Positions 34,996-47,525 of a DNA stretch of 64,000 bases are shown here, one piece after another (position 1 is the stretch's first letter; each line of letters begins with the position of its first letter). The notes below the pieces were generated by a model. It was not told where the DNA came from, ran no database searches, and saw only the letters and a program-made list of their open reading frames with translations. A program made the position numbers and the translations under genes. This DNA comes from Balaenoptera acutorostrata (lineage: Eukaryota; Chordata; Mammalia; Artiodactyla; Balaenopteridae), in contig NC_080069.1 of the NCBI RefSeq assembly GCF_949987535.1, positions 38,615,269 to 38,679,268 on the forward strand, read 5' to 3'.

Positions 34996-36724
34996 ATTGC
35001 ATTCCAACAATAAGCTTAAATGGATAAAGCGTCCATATATTGCTGAAGTACTCACAAGAATGATTAATGTAGAAGAGTGTTTAACCATCTGGATATTAGG
35101 CTTACACGGCACGTTCGTGTTAGTGTCACCAGCATTCTCTGTACAAATGTGGCTTACTATGTTGATGAACGTATATGATGAATTCAAACTACCTTTGCAT
35201 ACAGGAGTATGAAATAATGTGGCCTGCACAGTGCACTGGGAGTGCTTCTGAAATCTAACTTTCCACTTCAAAGTCACTAGAACGCAGCAGCAAAGGAGGA
35301 CTCGTGGTTTCTGCATTCCAGTCGACAAACGATCACTTGCAGATAACACCTCAGCCAAAAGATCCCTTCCAGTCCTTGGAGTTTTTCCTGGCTTAACATA
35401 GCGTGCCATCAAAGGAGAAGTATTTTAAATGTCACTCGCGAGAAAAGGAGGATGTGAAATAACCACCTGAGGTAAGTCCCAATAATTCAGCCAGTGACAG
35501 CTCAAAAAAAAAGTTCAGTGTTTGGAAATGGTCCAAAGAAAACATGAAGTTTGTGTTTTGGAAGAGAGTATTGCATGCACGTCTATAAAAGGGATTTTCA
35601 AAGGCTCTGGAGATCTTTTGCCAGATCATCTTCCTTATAGGCCTGGATTCAGAATGCATCAGAGAAGCTTCCAGGGAAGTTCCCAAGGGGAGCAAGCTCC
35701 CTCTGCACTCTGCTAGGGGGGCTTGGCCAGCCCAGGCTTGTCCTACAACAGAGCATTCTCCCCACCGCCATGCTTGGTGAGCAGTGATGGCAGCAGGGCC
35801 TCCCTGCGGTACCAAGCTGTTGCTTCTGGACTTGCAGACCCAGCAGATGCAAACAGCCAGTATGTGCTGGGCTCTGAGAGGGTGAGATCAGGGTCAGAGA
35901 CCCAGGAGGCCCATCCCCTCCAAGCCCCTCATTCTAGCAAAGAGGAACTGGAGGGTAGGTGATCCACACAAGGACACATAATGCTCAAGAGCACACAAGT
36001 CAAGGTCAAAAGATGAGTTTCCTCAATTCCCTTCTTGGATTTTTTTCAGTCACTGGGAGACCAAGACCTAGAGAGGCAGAGGATTGCCCCAAATGAAACA
36101 ACGCATCAGTGAAGTATGCAGATCCCTGCTCTCCTCACTTGAGTGTGCAGCCGCCTACCAGGCTTTGGTCTTACAGAATGTTTGTGGAATTCTGCTTCCA
36201 TCAGCTAAGTAAGCACAGACAACTAACATCGCCTTTGGCCCTCCACCCTTTCAGGCATCCACTTTCACAGCCTGCCTGAGACCAGTGTGTTCTGTTCAGG
36301 TGGTTCTTTCCATCCCCTCCTCCTTGGCCCCACTGCCAAGAGTCTTCCCTGTTCTAATGGGAAGGAATTGTGTCGAACTAGTCTCTCACTGTCTTTGAAG
36401 CAGAAAACAGCATATGGAGGTGGTTTAGTTTGGGTTCTGAGTTTTTCAGAGAAATGCCTTTATAACATTTCTAATTGGCCTCAACATCAAAGAAGGCGCG
36501 TCACTCACCAGAGAGAGCAGCAGAGAACAATTAAGGATGGCTGAATGGTGAGATGTCAACCAGATTTGGGCAGCGACACCACCATTACCATCACCTTAAA
36601 GGACCATTCAGTGCACAATTACACAGCAGTGTCTTGGGGGATGTCTTCGAAAAAGATACCAAACATACTTGATTAGTACCATAATGATCCTCTAGAAAGC
36701 TTCCCACCCACTAGCAAATGGAGT
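34996..36724. other. unassigned intron sequence
   Basis: Apart from a MIR-like trace at 36,030, nothing is recognised. The 201-codon minus-strand frame at 34,807-35,412 overlaps L2 and has no known domain. Confidence 0.55.
36030..36155 (-). mobile_element. MIR-like remnant
   Basis: ACCTAGAGAGGCAGAGGATT GCCC and the following words resemble a diverged reverse-strand MIR. Confidence 0.4.
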
Positions 36725-37147
36725 CAAAATGCTAGCACTGGAGAACCCCAGACGTCCTTCAGTTGGTGAATGGATACACTGTGGCATGTTCATATGACAG
36801 GGTACTACTCAGCAATACAAAGGGATGACTGATATAGCAACAACTTGGATGAATGTCAAATGCATTATGCTACCCAGACTTAAAAGGTACACATGCTATG
36901 ATTCCATTTCTATAGCATTCTCGAAAAGGAGAGACTAGAGGAACAGAAAACTGATAAATAGTGGTCAGATGCTGGAGACAGTGGGGGTGTTAACTACAAG
37001 AGGCACAAGGAAATTTGGGGGGATTACAAAACTACTGTACCTCTTGATTGCAGTGGCGGTTACATGACAATATGTATTTGTTAAAACTCATAACATTGTA
37101 CAATATAAAGTATAATGTTACTGCATGCAAACTATATCTGAAAAAAA
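36725..37147 (+). mobile_element. ancient L1M ORF2-end and 3' UTR remnant
   Basis: CAGTTGGTGAATGGATACAC, TACTCAGCAATACAAAGGGA, TGATTCCATTTCTATAGCAT and ACTGATAAATAGTGGTCAGA follow the order of old L1 3' ends. It ends in an A/C-rich tract at about 37,140-37,157. No intact frame remains. Confidence 0.65.
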
Positions 37148-37260
37148 AGCCCCCCCCATAAAAATCTAGTAGTAACCAGGAAAAAGAGCAAAACCCAACA
37201 AAGAATTTAAATATTTGCTTTTTCTAGGTGAGTTCCACTTTAATATTTAAAAACAAACTT

Positions 37261-37398
37261 ACTGGGGGACAATGGATACATGTATACATATGGCTGAGTC
37301 CCTCTGCTGTGCACCTGAAACTATCACAACATTGTTAATTGCCTATACTCCAAGATAAAATTAAAAGTTAAAAAATAAATACAAAATAAAACAAAACA
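37261..37398 (+). mobile_element. very short L1 3' end insertion
   Basis: Contains GCTGTGCACCTGAAACTATC and ACAACATTGTTAATTGCC, typical of cetartiodactyl L1 3' ends, then an AAAT-rich tail. Perfect 13-bp duplication TAAAAACAAACTT at 37,248-37,260 and 37,399-37,411. Confidence 0.85.
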
Positions 37399-37411
37399 TA
37401 AAAACAAACTT

Positions 37412-38799
37412 GCATCTCTCTGTACATTGGTGGATCAATTGACTGGCTGTGTCCTTCGGAGCAACTGACTTCTCACCCCATGGTGGGAGCAACAGGGACA
37501 GGTAATTAAGCTCCTCAAACTTTCAAGCATCCAGTATGAGTCAGGTCTAGAGAGAGGAGCTGGGCAAAACGGAGATGCCCCAGTGCCAGGCCTTGGAGAG
37601 CTCACAGGGGAAGGGATGAAAACACACAGGGGAGGTAGACCAGAAGTCCCCAACCTGGATATGGCTGCTCTGCAAAACAGGTTTTTTTCTGGAAGCTGAC
37701 ATCATGTCGTTCATTAATTCAACTCATTTTTGAGTTAAGCACAGTGAAAAACAGAGATGTAGAAAGTCCTGGAACTCACCCCCACATACAGAAAGACATT
37801 CTTCCACCCCAATTGCTTCCATTGGGCCACCACAGGCTTCCACGGGATAAAATGGGACCCTGGGGAGACTGCAGGGCACACCATTCATACAGTTTGGATG
37901 TGAATGTCTGTGACTGGTGTCCTCTGGAATTCTGTGAGGAGGTGTTTCTGGCAGGAAACCTACCCCAGCTCCACCTGCAGGCTTCTGAGAAAGATGCAAG
38001 TTCAAGAGGTCAAGTCTGTGCTTCCCAACCTTTCTATCCCACCTCATGGACCATGAGGATATCTATGCTTCTTGCAGCCTGAGATAACCAGCCAGGGGGC
38101 TCCAATGTCCCCAGGCCCTGCCTAGTTACCCTGAGAGTGAGGGGATCAACCCACGGCCCAGCCCACCTGGAACATGAGGGACGCTCCTTGATCCTCCACT
38201 CGAGGAGCCTGGGAGGATCCAGAAGAGTGCTTGCCAGTGGGTCTGGAGACCTGGGAAACTGAGTTCTAGTGTTAGGGCACCTCTGGCCTACTTGGAGCCT
38301 TTGCGAAACAGGTGCCCCCTCTTCCAGGAAGAGGTCCCAGAGCATCAGCTGGATTTCAGTCCTGACCCCACCCCTTCTCAGCCTGCTGCAGAGCCTTTGG
38401 CAGGGTACAAACTGCTCGTCCTGCAGGATGGCCTTGCTTAAGAGCCAGAAGTTCTGTCCTGTGTGCTGTACATATCCTATCCACCTCTGTCAGGGGGGAC
38501 GGACTGTCTTTCAGCAAATTCAAAGTACTGACTAGCATGTCTGTGATTTTCTTTTGACGATAGCAAACATAAATACCTAGGAGTTCCTAGTTTCCTAGAA
38601 TTCAATTTCCTCAGTCTAGGTCAGGCTTAACTTCTGAAGTCCCCCAAGCTCACATGGACGGCTCAAAATGGCTTCCTCTGCTGCTTCCCTATAGCTACCA
38701 AGAACTGAATCTAGCTAGTCCTCAAACCTGTTTGATGGCCAAATGGCAACCAAGGAGCTCCCTATCTGGAAAAAGTACACTTGGAGTCATACCTCACAC
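37412..38799. other. unassigned intron sequence
   Basis: No clear repeat; short overlapping frames only. Confidence 0.55.
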
Positions 38800-39945
38800 T
38801 TTATACCCAAAGGAATTCCAGATGGATGACAGAATTTAAACATAAATAATAAACCATAAAAGTACTAGAAGAAACTATAGAAAATATTTTTTAATGAACT
38901 CAAAGTGAGCAGAGACTTTCTAAATATGATACAAAACCTGGAAAAGATGAAAAAATTTTGATAAATTTGACTACTTTAAAAAAATATCCATTTGGGATGA
39001 TGAAAATGTTCTGGAGCTGGATTGTGCTGCATAACCAATGTGAATGTACTTAATACCACTAAACTGTACACTTAAAAATGGTTAAAATGGTATATTTTAT
39101 TTTATGTATATTTTACCATAATACAGAAAAACATATCCATAGGGGGGAAAGACCAGAAACAAAGTCAAAAGACAAAGGACAACCTAGAGAAAAGACGTCT
39201 AAATCATGCCATAGACATAAAGCAATTTTTAATATATAATGAGCTCCTACAAATTAATAGAGGTCTAAAAAGTTATTGAAAAATGAGCAAATAGTATGAA
39301 CTGAAAGTTCACAGCAAAGACAAATAGTTCTTAAGCACATGAAGAGAAGCTTATACTCATTCATATTTAAAAATTAATGAGGGAATTCCCTGGCGGTTCA
39401 GTAGTTAGGACTTGGTGCTTTCACTGCGGTGGCCTGGGTTCAATCGCTGATTGGGGAACTAAGATCCTGCAAGCCATGCAGCGGGGCCAAAAGAAAAAAA
39501 AAATAATAATGAAACCACACCTATCAAAATAGAATGCACCCAGAAGTTTTAAAAGAAGGTAGAGAAATCAGCTCTCTCAACTGTGGGTCATTGGGTTGTA
39601 AACTGGCTTATCTTCTATGAAGAGCAACTTGGCGATGAATGACAAATGCTCATACCCTCTGACCCAGCTATTTCACTCTTAGGAATTTATCCTACAGATA
39701 ATTTCAACCTTTTATACAAAGGTATTCACTGAAGAATTATTTGTAATAAAAAATTAGAAACGAACCCTAAAAGTTCATAGATAAGGAGAGAGTTAAATAA
39801 ATTACGGTAAACTCAAAGAACAGAAAGAGGCATTTCTCTTTCTGCAGTAATGGGATGATTTTCAAAATATGTTGTGAGGTGAAAAAAACCAATTGTAGAA
39901 CAATGCATATAACATGATACCATCTCAGTAAAAACATGAAAATAT
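38800..39945 (+). mobile_element. ancient L1 remnant (ORF2-like and 3' UTR pieces)
   Basis: 38,800-39,000 resembles L1 ORF2 (TCCAGATGGATGACAGAATT). 38,995-39,130 resembles an L1M 3' UTR. 39,520-39,945 again resembles old L1 sequence (TCATACCCTCTGACCCAGCT, ATTTATCCTACAGATA). A short SINE interrupts it at 39,381. Probably more than one fragment. Confidence 0.5.
39381..39501 (+). mobile_element. short CHR-type SINE inside an old L1
   Basis: GGGAATTCCCTGGCGGTTCAG head, box-B-like GGTTCAATCG, end GGGGCCAAAAGAAAA. Same short type as the copy at 5,215. A weak AAAATTAATGA/AATAATAATGA pair flanks it. It interrupts an old L1 remnant. Confidence 0.85.
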
Positions 39946-42162
39946 GCATAAGCTTACTGACTGAAATACGCACAGGCTCTACCTGGAAGGATGCCCAAGA
40001 AGCTGAGGAGCTGGTAGCTGGGAGACAGAAGGAGGGACACGACCTTCCCTGCATGTTCTCTCTGACGTCTGCGTCGTGTGAAAGGTATGACCCGCTTCAT
40101 TTTAGAAGACGTAAAGGGATCTATATGTCTCTTGTTCCCCATAACTGGTTACCCGCACTGGGTACTGATGACTAGGGCAAGTCCCCACACTGCTAGACAA
40201 GAAGGCCCTGCCTTCCCTAGAAGATGGGGAAGAAAAATGCCAGACTTAATAAAGCTGGAAGAAAGGGACACAGAAGGAGATGCTGTCCTCTCTCCTCTTC
40301 TTTGTGTCACTGCCCGAGCGCTAACATCCCACCAGAAGGCAGGGCTCTGTCAGGCAGTTCTGACGGTGGAGATCCTGACGGTGCCTCTTCCTCCCTGAGC
40401 TTCCTCACTGCCCACCAAGGACCTTGTCCTCATGCGGTGCAAACTGGAGTCCCATGAACTGGCTGCTGGTCCCAGCTCTGAAGTCTCACTCATCCATGTG
40501 AACAACACTTTCTGAGTCTCCAGCACACATCTGGCACCATCCTTGGGACTGGGCTCAGCAGTGAGTAAGACTGGTAAGCAGTTGCCTTTTCAGACCTTAA
40601 CAAGGGAGCTGGGGAAGTGCTCCAGCCAGTCCGTGCTGCTCGTGAGAGCCCACTGCCCATTTTGCAGAAATTCTGTGAGCTACGTGTTAAACATAGCCAC
40701 TGTTAAAGAATACAGAATCCAACAATGCCCCAATCCCGGCAATGACACCAAAAGCTAAAAAGATAGCACTACTGCAATCAGCAGTGCTGAAGTTGAAGGA
40801 GGGTTCAATTTACTGAATATAATTTGTGCAAGGGTGAGAAATCATTGAACAGTAGATCACATGCCAGATTGAGTGGCAATCAATTTATTGGGAAAAGAAT
40901 TAGCAGATGGGGATGACTTTCCATTTGTCAAAACATCATCAAGCATAGGTTGACCACAGCAAAAATTAACAAACGCATGCTGGCTATATATTGGCTATAT
41001 GGAATTTACACTAATGAATATGGATATTTTGTGATTATTTGTAAATTGTCACACATCCTTTACATCAGTAAAATTTACAATAAATGTATGTATGGTATAC
41101 ATATACACGTGTATATTATATATATGTATATATATATACGTATGTAAGTATATACACACATACACGCATTTCAATTCACAATGAATTGAACTCTGCTACC
41201 TTGAGATTAACTTCTCTAAACTCTGGTTTCCCAATCTGAAAAAGAAGCCTAAAAAAACCACTTCCCACCTGCCTTCCAGGGTCAAAAAAGACACTCTAAG
41301 CCATAAAGTTGAACCCTAGTTGTCTCCAATATCCTGATTCCTCCCATCCCACGGTGGCTGATTTTTAAATACCTGCTCGCAACAACTGTCCTTGGCTTTC
41401 GAGCAGCTGTCTTCTCGCCTGTAACCTCTTTATTACCACAGGAAGGAATGCTACCCGAGAAACAAGAGCTGCACCGCTTTGGAAACTGCTCTGGCTCCAG
41501 ATGTCCCTGCCCCCTCAGAGCAGGGCTCCCCCATGCTGGCAGTCCCTCCACTTGCTCCCTGAGTGGGGAGGCTCACTGACACCTTGTCGTAAGGCTGGCA
41601 GCGCTCCCAAACCCTCAGCAGCAGGAGCCCATTTTCCCATCAATCCGTTTACACGATTCTACCAGAGCCCTCTGTTTCTTCTCTCTGGGTGCAACTCCAA
41701 GCACTTTCTAGAGAATTAATTTTAAACCATAATTAAATCCTATCTTTTAAGAACACATGATACACCTTTCTACTCGCACTAGAATCAATTAAAATTTACT
41801 GGGGAAGAAGTCAATTCTATATTCAGACTTCCTTTTTGCTTTTTGAAGCCCCAGTTTTCCAGCATCGTAAAAAAAAGAGAGCAAATTTGATGGTACTGAA
41901 GAGACTGCCGACTGCAGAAAGGTTTAACGTCAAGTCCCATGGTTTTCACTTTTAAACTGCAAATATTCCAGGGCAAACAGTTGTGCTGTAGAGGCCCTGT
42001 TCACAGACTCAGCACAAACATGTGCTGCTTTCTCTAAGAACCACGCTAGCTGTGACATGGGCACATCAACAGCTGGTGCCTATTGCCTCTAGTACCTACC
42101 TTCCCTTCAGTAACTGAGAGGGGGTCAACCACAGTGTATTCCCACAAGACTCCCCCATACTT
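39946..42162. other. unassigned intron sequence
   Basis: A weak L2-like trace lies at about 40,500-40,570 (CCAGCACACATCTGGCACCA). The TA-rich tract at 41,090 and AT-rich text follow. No gene. Confidence 0.55.
41090..41170. repeat. TA/TG-rich low-complexity palindromic tract
   Basis: Alternating purine-pyrimidine sequence (GTATACATATACACGTGTAT and following) with strong self-complementarity, capable of cruciform or Z-like structure in principle. Confidence 0.9.
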
Positions 42163-42178
42163 TAAAATCAGACAATGA

Positions 42179-42507
42179 GGGCTTCCCTGGTGGCGCAGTG
42201 GTTGAGAATCTGCCTGCTAATGCAGGGGACAAGGGTTCGAGCTCTGGTCTGGGAGGATCCCACATGCCGCGGAGCAATTAGGTCCGTGAGCCACAACTAC
42301 TGAGCCTGCGCGTCTGGAGCCTGTGCTCCGCAGCAAGAGAGGCCGCGACGGTGAGAGGCCCGCGCACCGCGATGAAGAGTGGCCCCCGCTCGCCACAACT
42401 AGAGAAAGCCCTTGCACAGAAACGAAGACCCAACACAGCCAAAATAAATAAATAAATAGCGTTCCCTTTAAGAAAAAAAAAAAAAAAGATACTTCTTTAA
42501 AAAAAAA
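42179..42507 (+). mobile_element. CHR SINE with two successive 3' extra segments
   Basis: The body runs to AATAAA ending at 42,456. Then come 16 nt unique (42,457-42,472), A15, 11 nt unique (42,488-42,498) and A13. Enclosed by AAAATCAKACAATGAG (about 42,163-42,178 and 42,508-42,523, one mismatch). Confidence 0.88.
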
Positions 42508-42829
42508 AAAATCATACAATGAGAATAGGTAACATGGTAAAAAAAAAAGTACCAATAGATTTGGGGGAAATCATCAGGATTTCTACAATGGAAATTGTAC
42601 AATGGAAATGATATAGCCGTTTTGTCCATATCCTACTCTCCAGCTAGCAGTTGAAACTGGGACCCACTCTGTACCTTTACAGGGCTGTCGCTACCCAGGG
42701 CTATTCCAAAGACGAAAACATAGTATGCATCTTAAGGAACTTTTTAGTGATTACTTATCCACCTTTAAAACTCATAGGAACTATGGTACAGTCCTTCATT
42801 TCAGAATATTGTGATATGACCAATTAAGA

Positions 42830-42927
42830 CAACAGGTATTTCTGGAATACTTTCTCTGTGCAAGATGCTGGGAACAAAAGAACTATGACACTTTAAGGGG
42901 CTTATAATCTAGGGAAGATAAACACAG

Positions 42928-42964
<37 letters not shown>

Positions 42965-43150
42965 CAAGGATGGCCAGCAATGCAACATGGAGAGTCTAAA
43001 TGCTGGATGACTGTGGCAAAGAGGAAATATCCAGGAGTTTGCAAGAGGAGGGAACACTTTGAAAGGGGATGGTCAGAAGTGACTTCCTGGGAAAAATGGG
43101 ATATAAACCCAGTATTCAGAGTAGGGAGGAGGATCCTTCACACTGATAGT
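42830..43150 (-). mobile_element. L2 remnant with internal CA microsatellite
   Basis: GTGCAAGATGCTGGGAACAA, GGGGCTTATAATCTAGGGAA, then (CA)n, then AGAGGAGGGAACACTTTGAA and AGTGACTTCCTGGGAAAAAT: reverse-strand L2 with decay. Confidence 0.5.
42930..42962 (+). repeat. (CA)16 microsatellite
   Basis: Pure alternating CA, embedded in an L2 remnant. Confidence 0.97.
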
Positions 43151-43537
43151 ACAGATTCTGATCACCTGCACCAACAGAGGGGAGCAGTTGCATGGCAAAC
43201 GCAGTGCTATTTCACAGCTGTCACTAGCGGACGTCCCTCTCCTGGTTACTCTGCATCTCCTCCATCTGTCCACACACCACCCTCCCCACCCCCCTCAATC
43301 TGTTCTTCACTGTTCTCTGCCCAGCTGGAGGCTGCCCCACATCCTGCTCCCTGCGGGGGGTTAAGGGGAGGCACTGGCAGGAAGGAGGAGGGAGAGGTCA
43401 GGGTGTGTCTTCCCCAAAGTGGCATATGTGCTGAAGGCCCTCCTCAGCGGCCCCAGCTCAGCCCTAGGCACAGTATCAGCTTCCCAGACTGTGTACTTGG
43501 CCGTCCTTCACCTAGACCATCAGGAGTGGACTCATTT

Positions 43538-43848
43538 CTTTTTTTTAAATTTTATTTATTTATTTTTGGCTGTGTTGGGTCTTCGTTGCTGCGCATGGGC
43601 TTTCTCTAGTTGCGGCGAGCGGGGGCTACTCTTCGTTGCAGTGCGCGTGTTCTCGCTGCGGTGGCTTCTCTTGTTGCAGAGCATGGGCTCTAGGCACGCA
43701 GGCTTCAGTAGTTGTGGCACAAGGGCTCAGAAGTTGTGGCACATGGGCTTAGTTGCTCCACGGTACGTGGGATCTTCCCGGACCAAGGCTCAAACCCGTG
43801 TTTCCTGCATTGGCAGGTGGATTCTCAACCACTGTGCCACCAGGGAAG
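43538..43848 (-). mobile_element. CHR SINE
   Basis: Reverse-oriented copy ending CCACCAGGGAAG (the first few bases of the head are missing). Tail of TTTA repeats and T9. Perfect 16-bp duplication AGGAGTGGACTCATTT at 43,522-43,537 and 43,849-43,864. Confidence 0.92.
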
Positions 43849-44763
43849 AGGAGTGGACTCATTTGTTGCCAGCACCCTGACTGACCCATTTCCCTTCCCC
43901 ACCGTGCCCTCCAAATCAGCCCCTGTCCTTTCACACCCTCCACCACTGACAAGCTTCCCCAGGTGACTTCCGTATAAGTGCCCCTCCCCCAGGGAGCTGG
44001 GAGAGGGCAGAGATCACTTTTCACACCTCCTGCCACATCCTGAGACCTGACTTTTCACCTTTAAAAGCCCCCTGCTGGGAAGAGGGGGTATTGGAGGCAA
44101 TAACTAAGCTAGATGGGTTCCCCACAGTCACACAGCATGCTATGCCATCCAGCCTGCTGGAGAGGCAAGATCCGGGGCCTAAGAGAATGAAAAGCGAATA
44201 AAAAGCAAGGAGTTATCTAGCTTTGACTAAAAATTAGAAATCAGCATTAAAACACACACACACACAAAGCTATTAAGCAGGTTAAAAACAGAGTCGTGGA
44301 GACGGCACAGAAGGCCACCCTTAGGCGACAGTAGGGTGGACTGAGGTCAGGCAGTGATGGGAACCCAGCCGAGCCATGACTCAGAGCAGCCTGCTCAGCA
44401 GGACGGGGCAAGGCAGAAACTTCGATGTTGGTCATGGGTGGCTACCACACTGGACGAGCGACATCCGGAAGTCTCTCCAGGTCTTACTCATTGTCAGTGC
44501 CACTCCACGCCTCTGGGAAACAGCAGACACACCCACTCCAGGGACAGTACATAAAAGCCAGACTAAGACAACACCTGCCTCAGACCTCTGGCTCACACCA
44601 TCTGCAGCCTCCTCTCTCCCTTCCCAAGCTCTGGACACCCAAGGTCAATACCTTCCTTCAGGGGCACTTTCTTTGCTCACTGGGTGCAGGATCCTCCTTG
44701 CCTACTACCCGCTCCAACCTCTAGGTCCATTTGTTAACACTTCCCTGTCCTGATCCTGTAGCC

Positions 44764-44908
44764 CAGTGGTTCTCAATGGGCTGGGGTGGGGGTGGGAGCA
44801 GATGTCACTAGCATCCAGAGGGCAGAAGCCAGGGATGCTGTTAAACATCCCACAACCACAAAGAATCATCCCTACCAAAATGTCACTAGTACCAAGGTTG
44901 AGAACTTT
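44764..44908 (+). mobile_element. MER20 (hAT-Charlie) copy
   Basis: Begins CAGTGGTTCTCAATGGGCTG and contains TCACTAGCATCCAGAGGGCA, GGGATGCTGTTAAACATCCC, AAGAATCATCCCTACC and the terminal AAGGTTGAGAAC, in MER20 consensus order. A SINE follows at 44,930. Confidence 0.8.
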
Positions 44909-44929
44909 CAGTTTAAAGGAAGGAAACAT

Positions 44930-45257
44930 TGGGCTTCGCTGGTGGCGCAGTGGTTAAGAATCTGCCTGCCAGTGCAGGGGACACAGGTTCCAGCCCTGCT
45001 TGGGGAAGATCCCATGTGCCGCGGAGCAACTAAGCCAGTGCGCCACAACTACTGAAACCCGCGCACCTAGAGTCCGTGCTCTGCAACAAGAGAAGCCACT
45101 GCAATGAGAAGCCCGCGCACTGCAACAAAGAGTAGCCCCCGCTCGACGCAACTAGAGAAAGCCCGCGTGCAGCAACGAAGACCCCACGCAGCAACAAAGA
45201 CCCCACGCAGTAAAAAATAAATAAATAAAATAAATAAATGTATTTAAAAAAAAAAAA
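44930..45257 (+). mobile_element. CHR SINE next to a MER20 copy
   Basis: Head GGGCTTCGCTGGTGGCGCAG, body with a duplicated GCAACAAAGACCCCACGCAG-type 3' module, AATAAA tail, 7 nt, then an A tract. Perfect duplication AAAGGAAGGAAACAT at 44,915-44,929 and 45,258-45,272. Confidence 0.92.
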
Positions 45258-45464
45258 AAAGGAAGGAAACATATCGAACACATTGTATGAGCCAGGCACT
45301 GTGCTGGATGTTTTAAAGTTCTTTAAACTTCTCCCTTCTGCGACAGGGCAGAGAAACAGGCCACAGAGTAAGCCCTACCACCCATCACCCAATCTCCAGT
45401 CATCACTTAGCAATTTTGGGTGTCCAATGGTTGCCTCCACCATCTTAAACACATTATCCAAGGC

Positions 45465-45560
45465 CAATGTCTTTCCGAACCTCGGTTTTCTCATCTGTAA
45501 AATGTGGATTAAATACCTACCTCCAGCCCCTGGTCTAAAATGGGTTCCCAGTAAATCTTA
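45465..45560 (+). mobile_element. MIR fragment
   Basis: CCTCGGTTTTCTCATCTGTA AAATGTGG is a MIR core word; only this part is clear. Confidence 0.6.
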
Positions 45561-47299
45561 GTTTCCTTGTCTCCTCCTCCATGTCTGAGTTCCCATTTCT
45601 TCCAGGGAATAAATGGGTAGACATGCGTGCGCACACATATCTGCTTAGGCACCCACCTGCTTATGTTTTTATGTCCCCACAAGAATCTGAATGAATGAGT
45701 GAATAAATGAATGAACCCTCCAAGTCAGAATGGCCTCTTCTTGCCTGAACTCCAGAAACAGTTTTTCATACTTAATTTCTCTCACTCCTTATCCAGGTTT
45801 TCTATTATCATTGGTTGTATAAAGTCTGTCTGCCCTACTTGGTTAGGAACTTGCTGAGATAAACGGTCCTGCCTGACACCCCAACCAGTGCCCTATCATT
45901 CAGAAGTCCAATCAACCCTGGACGAATGAATATGTGATGGGCGGATATCACGGTTCACACGACACTTTGTTTAACAGTCTATTTATGTTGCCTGTTTATA
46001 GTTAGCATTGTCACTCCCTGATATTTCACTTGAACTTACCTTATAAACCCAATTTCTGGGCATTTTCCTTTGCAAATTTGTGAGCATCTAATGTCACTTT
46101 TATAAACTACAGATATCTCTACTCAATGGCCCAAAGAATAAGGAAGCATCCTTTAAAGGGGCCTCTGGTGCGACCGCCATGTTCCTTGAACAAATGGGCC
46201 CCCAGTCCAGGGAAAAAGGATGCACTCAAACGCCTAAGTGGGCATTCACTCCCAGCAGCTGGCAGAACCTCGCCATTAAGTAAATCCTAACAATTCAGCC
46301 TTTCAGCCACCAACCTAATAGGCTTTTCTTGGCACAGGCAATTCTGGCTTGGCCAAACACTTATTTTCACATCTTAAATCAGTACGTGTCAGAAATGAAC
46401 GGAGGCTCAGACCTGCACGGAGGCTCAGACCTGCCGTACGTCTTGCCTTCTGCAGCAAGTTCATCTCAGAATGGAACTCACACTCATTCAGATTCCTTCT
46501 TCCATAAAGATCTGTAAGAAAAATCAATGATTTGTTCATCCGATCAAATTCCTAGCCTCTTATTGGGCTGCTTAAGACAGTTTTTTCATTTAAAAAGCAG
46601 CTAGAAAAATGAAATTGACTTTTCAGGAAGTTACAGTACACCCTGTTAAAACATAAATTTGTGTGCTGACATACCTCAGGTTCTTAATAACGCCAGGATG
46701 ACCGTCCCTCTGAGCATTTCCGGGCAGCTCTCTCCCGGCTGTTGTGCAGCTTTTAGTTGTCCAGGCTTCCCTGAAAGCATGTTTTCCCATCTTAATTGAC
46801 CCTCCTTGACATGAGCTCCTCCCTCCCTCTTCCAGGGGCATCTGGGTGCACTTTGGCAATGGCATCCCTGTAAGCCCCATCTCCAGCAGCCCACTTTCAA
46901 ATGCACGGCTCAATTCCTGGCTAACTTGTTTCTCAGGAGCTCTGCAAATCATTGACCATGCTACTGGGCGGACCCACCAGGGATCCCAGTACATAAACCG
47001 AGTCCTGGGTCCGAGCCAGCCGGAACGGGCAGCTAGAAGGGCAGATCACATAAACGACGTCAAACTTGGTAGAATGAGCCCACCCTGCGGGCTGAGCCAA
47101 AGGTGGGGAGAGAGACAGAGGAGAAAAGAAGAGAAGGAAGAAGGATGGAATTGAGAAGAGGGCCGTCACCCCCACCCCGCCCCTGGGAGACCAGGTCAGA
47201 ACCTGGGTGGGGAAATGAGGAACTAACAGAAAAAGGCAGGACCCGGTGACAAGGATCCAGAAGCATGTTCAGTCTCTCCTGCACTCTCTGTCTTATTAA
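45561..47299. other. unassigned intron sequence
   Basis: Nothing recognised except a tandem GGAGGCTCAGACCTGC pair at about 46,402-46,436. Confidence 0.55.
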
Positions 47300-47525
47300 A
47301 CAGCAGCCCCTTCTCCAGCACTTACAGTGTGCCTGCTACTGGGCCAAGTGCCTTACACGCATTACGTGTGTCTTCACAACAACCTTATGAGGTAGGTATG
47401 ATTATTATCCCCGTTTCACAGATGAGAAAACTGAGTCTCTCAGAAGTCAAGTGACTTTCCCAAGGCAACAGCTAGTGAACTGTGGAGTCAGGGATTTGGG
47501 TCAAAAGCTCTGAACCACATTCTAA
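47300..47525 (-). mobile_element. MIR, well preserved
   Basis: TTACAGTGTGCCTGCTACTG, TTATTATCCCCGTTTCACAG, ATGAGAAAACTGAGTCTCTC, AAGTGACTTTCCCAAGGCAA and CAGCTAGTGAACTG are reverse-strand MIR in order. Confidence 0.8.

Noticed and set aside
34807..35412. 201-codon minus-strand frame
   Set aside because: Its distal half is the L2 remnant at 34,625-34,995 and the rest has no known similarity.
42962..43609. 215-codon plus-strand frame
   Set aside because: It starts in an L2 remnant after a CA repeat and runs into a reverse-oriented SINE; no domain is recognised.
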